Below are positions 6,584 through 7,760 of a DNA stretch of 7,760 nt, one piece after another; within the stretch, counting starts at the first letter, position 1; every line of letters begins with the position of its first letter. Under the pieces are notes generated by a model. That model was not told the origin of the DNA and did no database searches. It worked only from the letters and a program-made list of their open reading frames with translations. This DNA comes from an uncultured Bacteroidales bacterium (GTDB taxonomy: Bacteria; Bacteroidota; Bacteroidia; Bacteroidales; Paludibacteraceae), in NCBI GenBank assembly GCA_903899865.1, contig CAIUKZ010000049.1:1-7760 (forward strand), given 5' to 3'. A program made the position numbers and the translations under genes.

Positions 6584-7760
6584 ATGAAAAGATTATTACT
6601 CATTTCCCTATTCCTTCAAACCTGCTATTTTTATAGTAAGGCCATTGTAGTGAATGTAACTACCCCGGGGGAGTTGAGTATTATTATGCCTGACCCCAGC
6701 ATCACGGATCTTGTTTTGACTGGAACCATCGATGCCCGAGACATTAAGTACATCCGCGACGAGCTGCCCAATATCGAAACACTCAACCTAAGCGCAGTCA
6801 CGATAGCTGCATATACTGGCACAGGAGGGACATCGAATATCTCGTCGGACAGCTATGCCGAGCGAACCATTCCAGCTTATGCTTTTTGCGACCCATTGAC
6901 CAAAACAGGGAAGACCTCACTCACCACCATCCTATTGCCTACCGATCTTACTCAAATTGATCGATTTGCATTTTGGGCGTGCACCGAGCTGAAAGGTTCA
7001 CTCACTATTCCAGGTGGGGTAACTACTATTGGCGATGAGGCATTTAGGTACTGCAAAGGTTTCAGTGGAGCTTTAACTATCCCATCTACAGTTACCACTT
7101 TGGGTGCCATGGCGTTTGACAATGCTACTGGTTTTACCGATGTATATATTCCTGCCATCACCTCCACTATTGGGTCTTACTGTTTTAGAGACACGCCCAT
7201 GTACATTCATGTAGACCCTAACAATCAGGACTTTGCAAGTCAGGATAGCATTCTGTACAACAAATCTAAAACACTTCTCAAACAAGCCCCCACCATTCTG
7301 ACTGGTACATATACTGTCCCTGCATCAGTAACAAGTATTGGCGCATCGGCCTTCCAAAACTGTGTGTCACTCAACAAAATCATTCTTCCACCTAATCTAA
7401 TAACTCTAGGTGACGGGGCATTTTATCATTGCACAAATCTCACACAAGAATTATCTCTCCCTACTACCCTGAAAGCCATTGGCAATAATGCTTTTGATGG
7501 CTGTATGTCGTTGACAGGGGCATTGAAATTTCCAGACAGTGTTGTAACCATCGGAAACGGCGCATTTTATGGATGTAAAGGTTTTGATGGGACTTTAAAA
7601 TTGAATGATTCAATCAATGTTGTGGGAAGTAATGCGTTTGAGGGATGCACTGGTTTCAAAGGCGCACTCATCATACCGTCAAAAATAAAAACCATTGATA
7701 CTGGCACTTTCAAAAATGCAACAAGTTTAACATCGCTAACACTTCCATCAACAGTAACCA
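6584..7760 (+). CDS. Second BspA-like LRR protein, tandem paralog, 3' end outside window
   Basis: The frame starting at ATG 6584 is open for 392 codons to the window edge. It begins with a Sec signal peptide (MKRLLLISLFLQTCYFYSKA, likely cleavage after A20), then the same cap as the first large protein (TGTIDARDIKYIRDELPNI), then a BspA-type LRR domain in which ten repeat cores are visible: AFWAC, AFRYC, AFDNA, CFRDT, AFQNC, AFYHC, AFDGC, AFYGC, AFEGC and TFKNA. By eye the two proteins align without gaps after the signal peptide, which is one residue longer here. Over residues 149-210, aligned to 148-209 of the first, 42 of 62 positions are identical. The protein is probably secreted and, by analogy, may carry BACON, YDG and T9SS modules further on, but none of these is visible. 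The same alignment supports the chosen start. A binding or adhesin role is inferred. Confidence 0.9.
   Translation, partial: MKRLLLISLFLQTCYFYSKAIVVNVTTPGELSIIMPDPSITDLVLTGTIDARDIKYIRDELPNIETLNLSAVTIAAYTGTGGTSNISSDSYAERTIPAYAFCDPLTKTGKTSLTTILLPTDLTQIDRFAFWACTELKGSLTIPGGVTTIGDEAFRYCKGFSGALTIPSTVTTLGAMAFDNATGFTDVYIPAITSTIGSYCFRDTPMYIHVDPNNQDFASQDSILYNKSKTLLKQAPTILTGTYTVPASVTSIGASAFQNCVSLNKIILPPNLITLGDGAFYHCTNLTQELSLPTTLKAIGNNAFDGCMSLTGALKFPDSVVTIGNGAFYGCKGFDGTLKLNDSINVVGSNAFEGCTGFKGALIIPSKIKTIDTGTFKNATSLTSLTLPSTVT

Noticed and set aside
6412..6636. Plus-strand open frame of 74 codons in the second spacer
   Set aside because: It overlaps the well-supported start at 6584 in another frame and translates spacer repeats.

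Overview
The window looks like a piece of a Bacteroidota chromosome (Bacteroidales-like), AT-rich in its spacers. Three protein features point there: a C-terminal type IX secretion (T9SS) sorting domain, BACON modules, and a BspA-type leucine-rich-repeat head. A promoter-like TTTG / TAnnTTTG pair and the absence of a normally placed Shine-Dalgarno site before the first large gene agree with this. The assignment is inferred from family distribution, not from a marker gene.

Layout, all genes on the + strand. (1) Positions 1-219 are the last 72 codons of a membrane protein entering from the left, most like the C-terminal tail of a membrane-linked family 2 glycosyltransferase. (2) Positions 220-727 form a 508-bp spacer. 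It opens with a 28-bp perfect palindrome whose right arm is repeated just downstream, and it carries a candidate Bacteroidota promoter at 535-566. (3) Positions 728-6259 encode a giant modular secreted protein of 1843 residues: signal peptide, BspA-like LRR domain, two BACON domains, eleven YDG-type repeats, Ig-like modules and a T9SS type A sorting domain. (4) Positions 6260-6583 form a 324-bp spacer with small tandem repeats and a G-rich hairpin repeat that abuts the next start codon. (5) Positions 6584-7760 hold the first 392 codons of a second gene, a clear tandem paralog of the first, cut by the window edge inside its LRR domain.

The two large genes probably encode surface or secreted adhesin-like proteins. 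The Sec signal takes them to the periplasm, and the T9SS domain (seen only in the first, because the second is cut) would send the protein across the outer membrane. The LRR and BACON modules are the likely binding head, and the YDG array looks like a long stalk. No enzymatic domain, RNA gene, CRISPR array, transposase or phage gene was found. No wholly new system was recognised. The points most worth a second look are the tandem paralogs, the ordered subtypes in the eleven-unit YDG array, the two alternative hairpins after the first gene, and the repeat fused to the start of the last gene.
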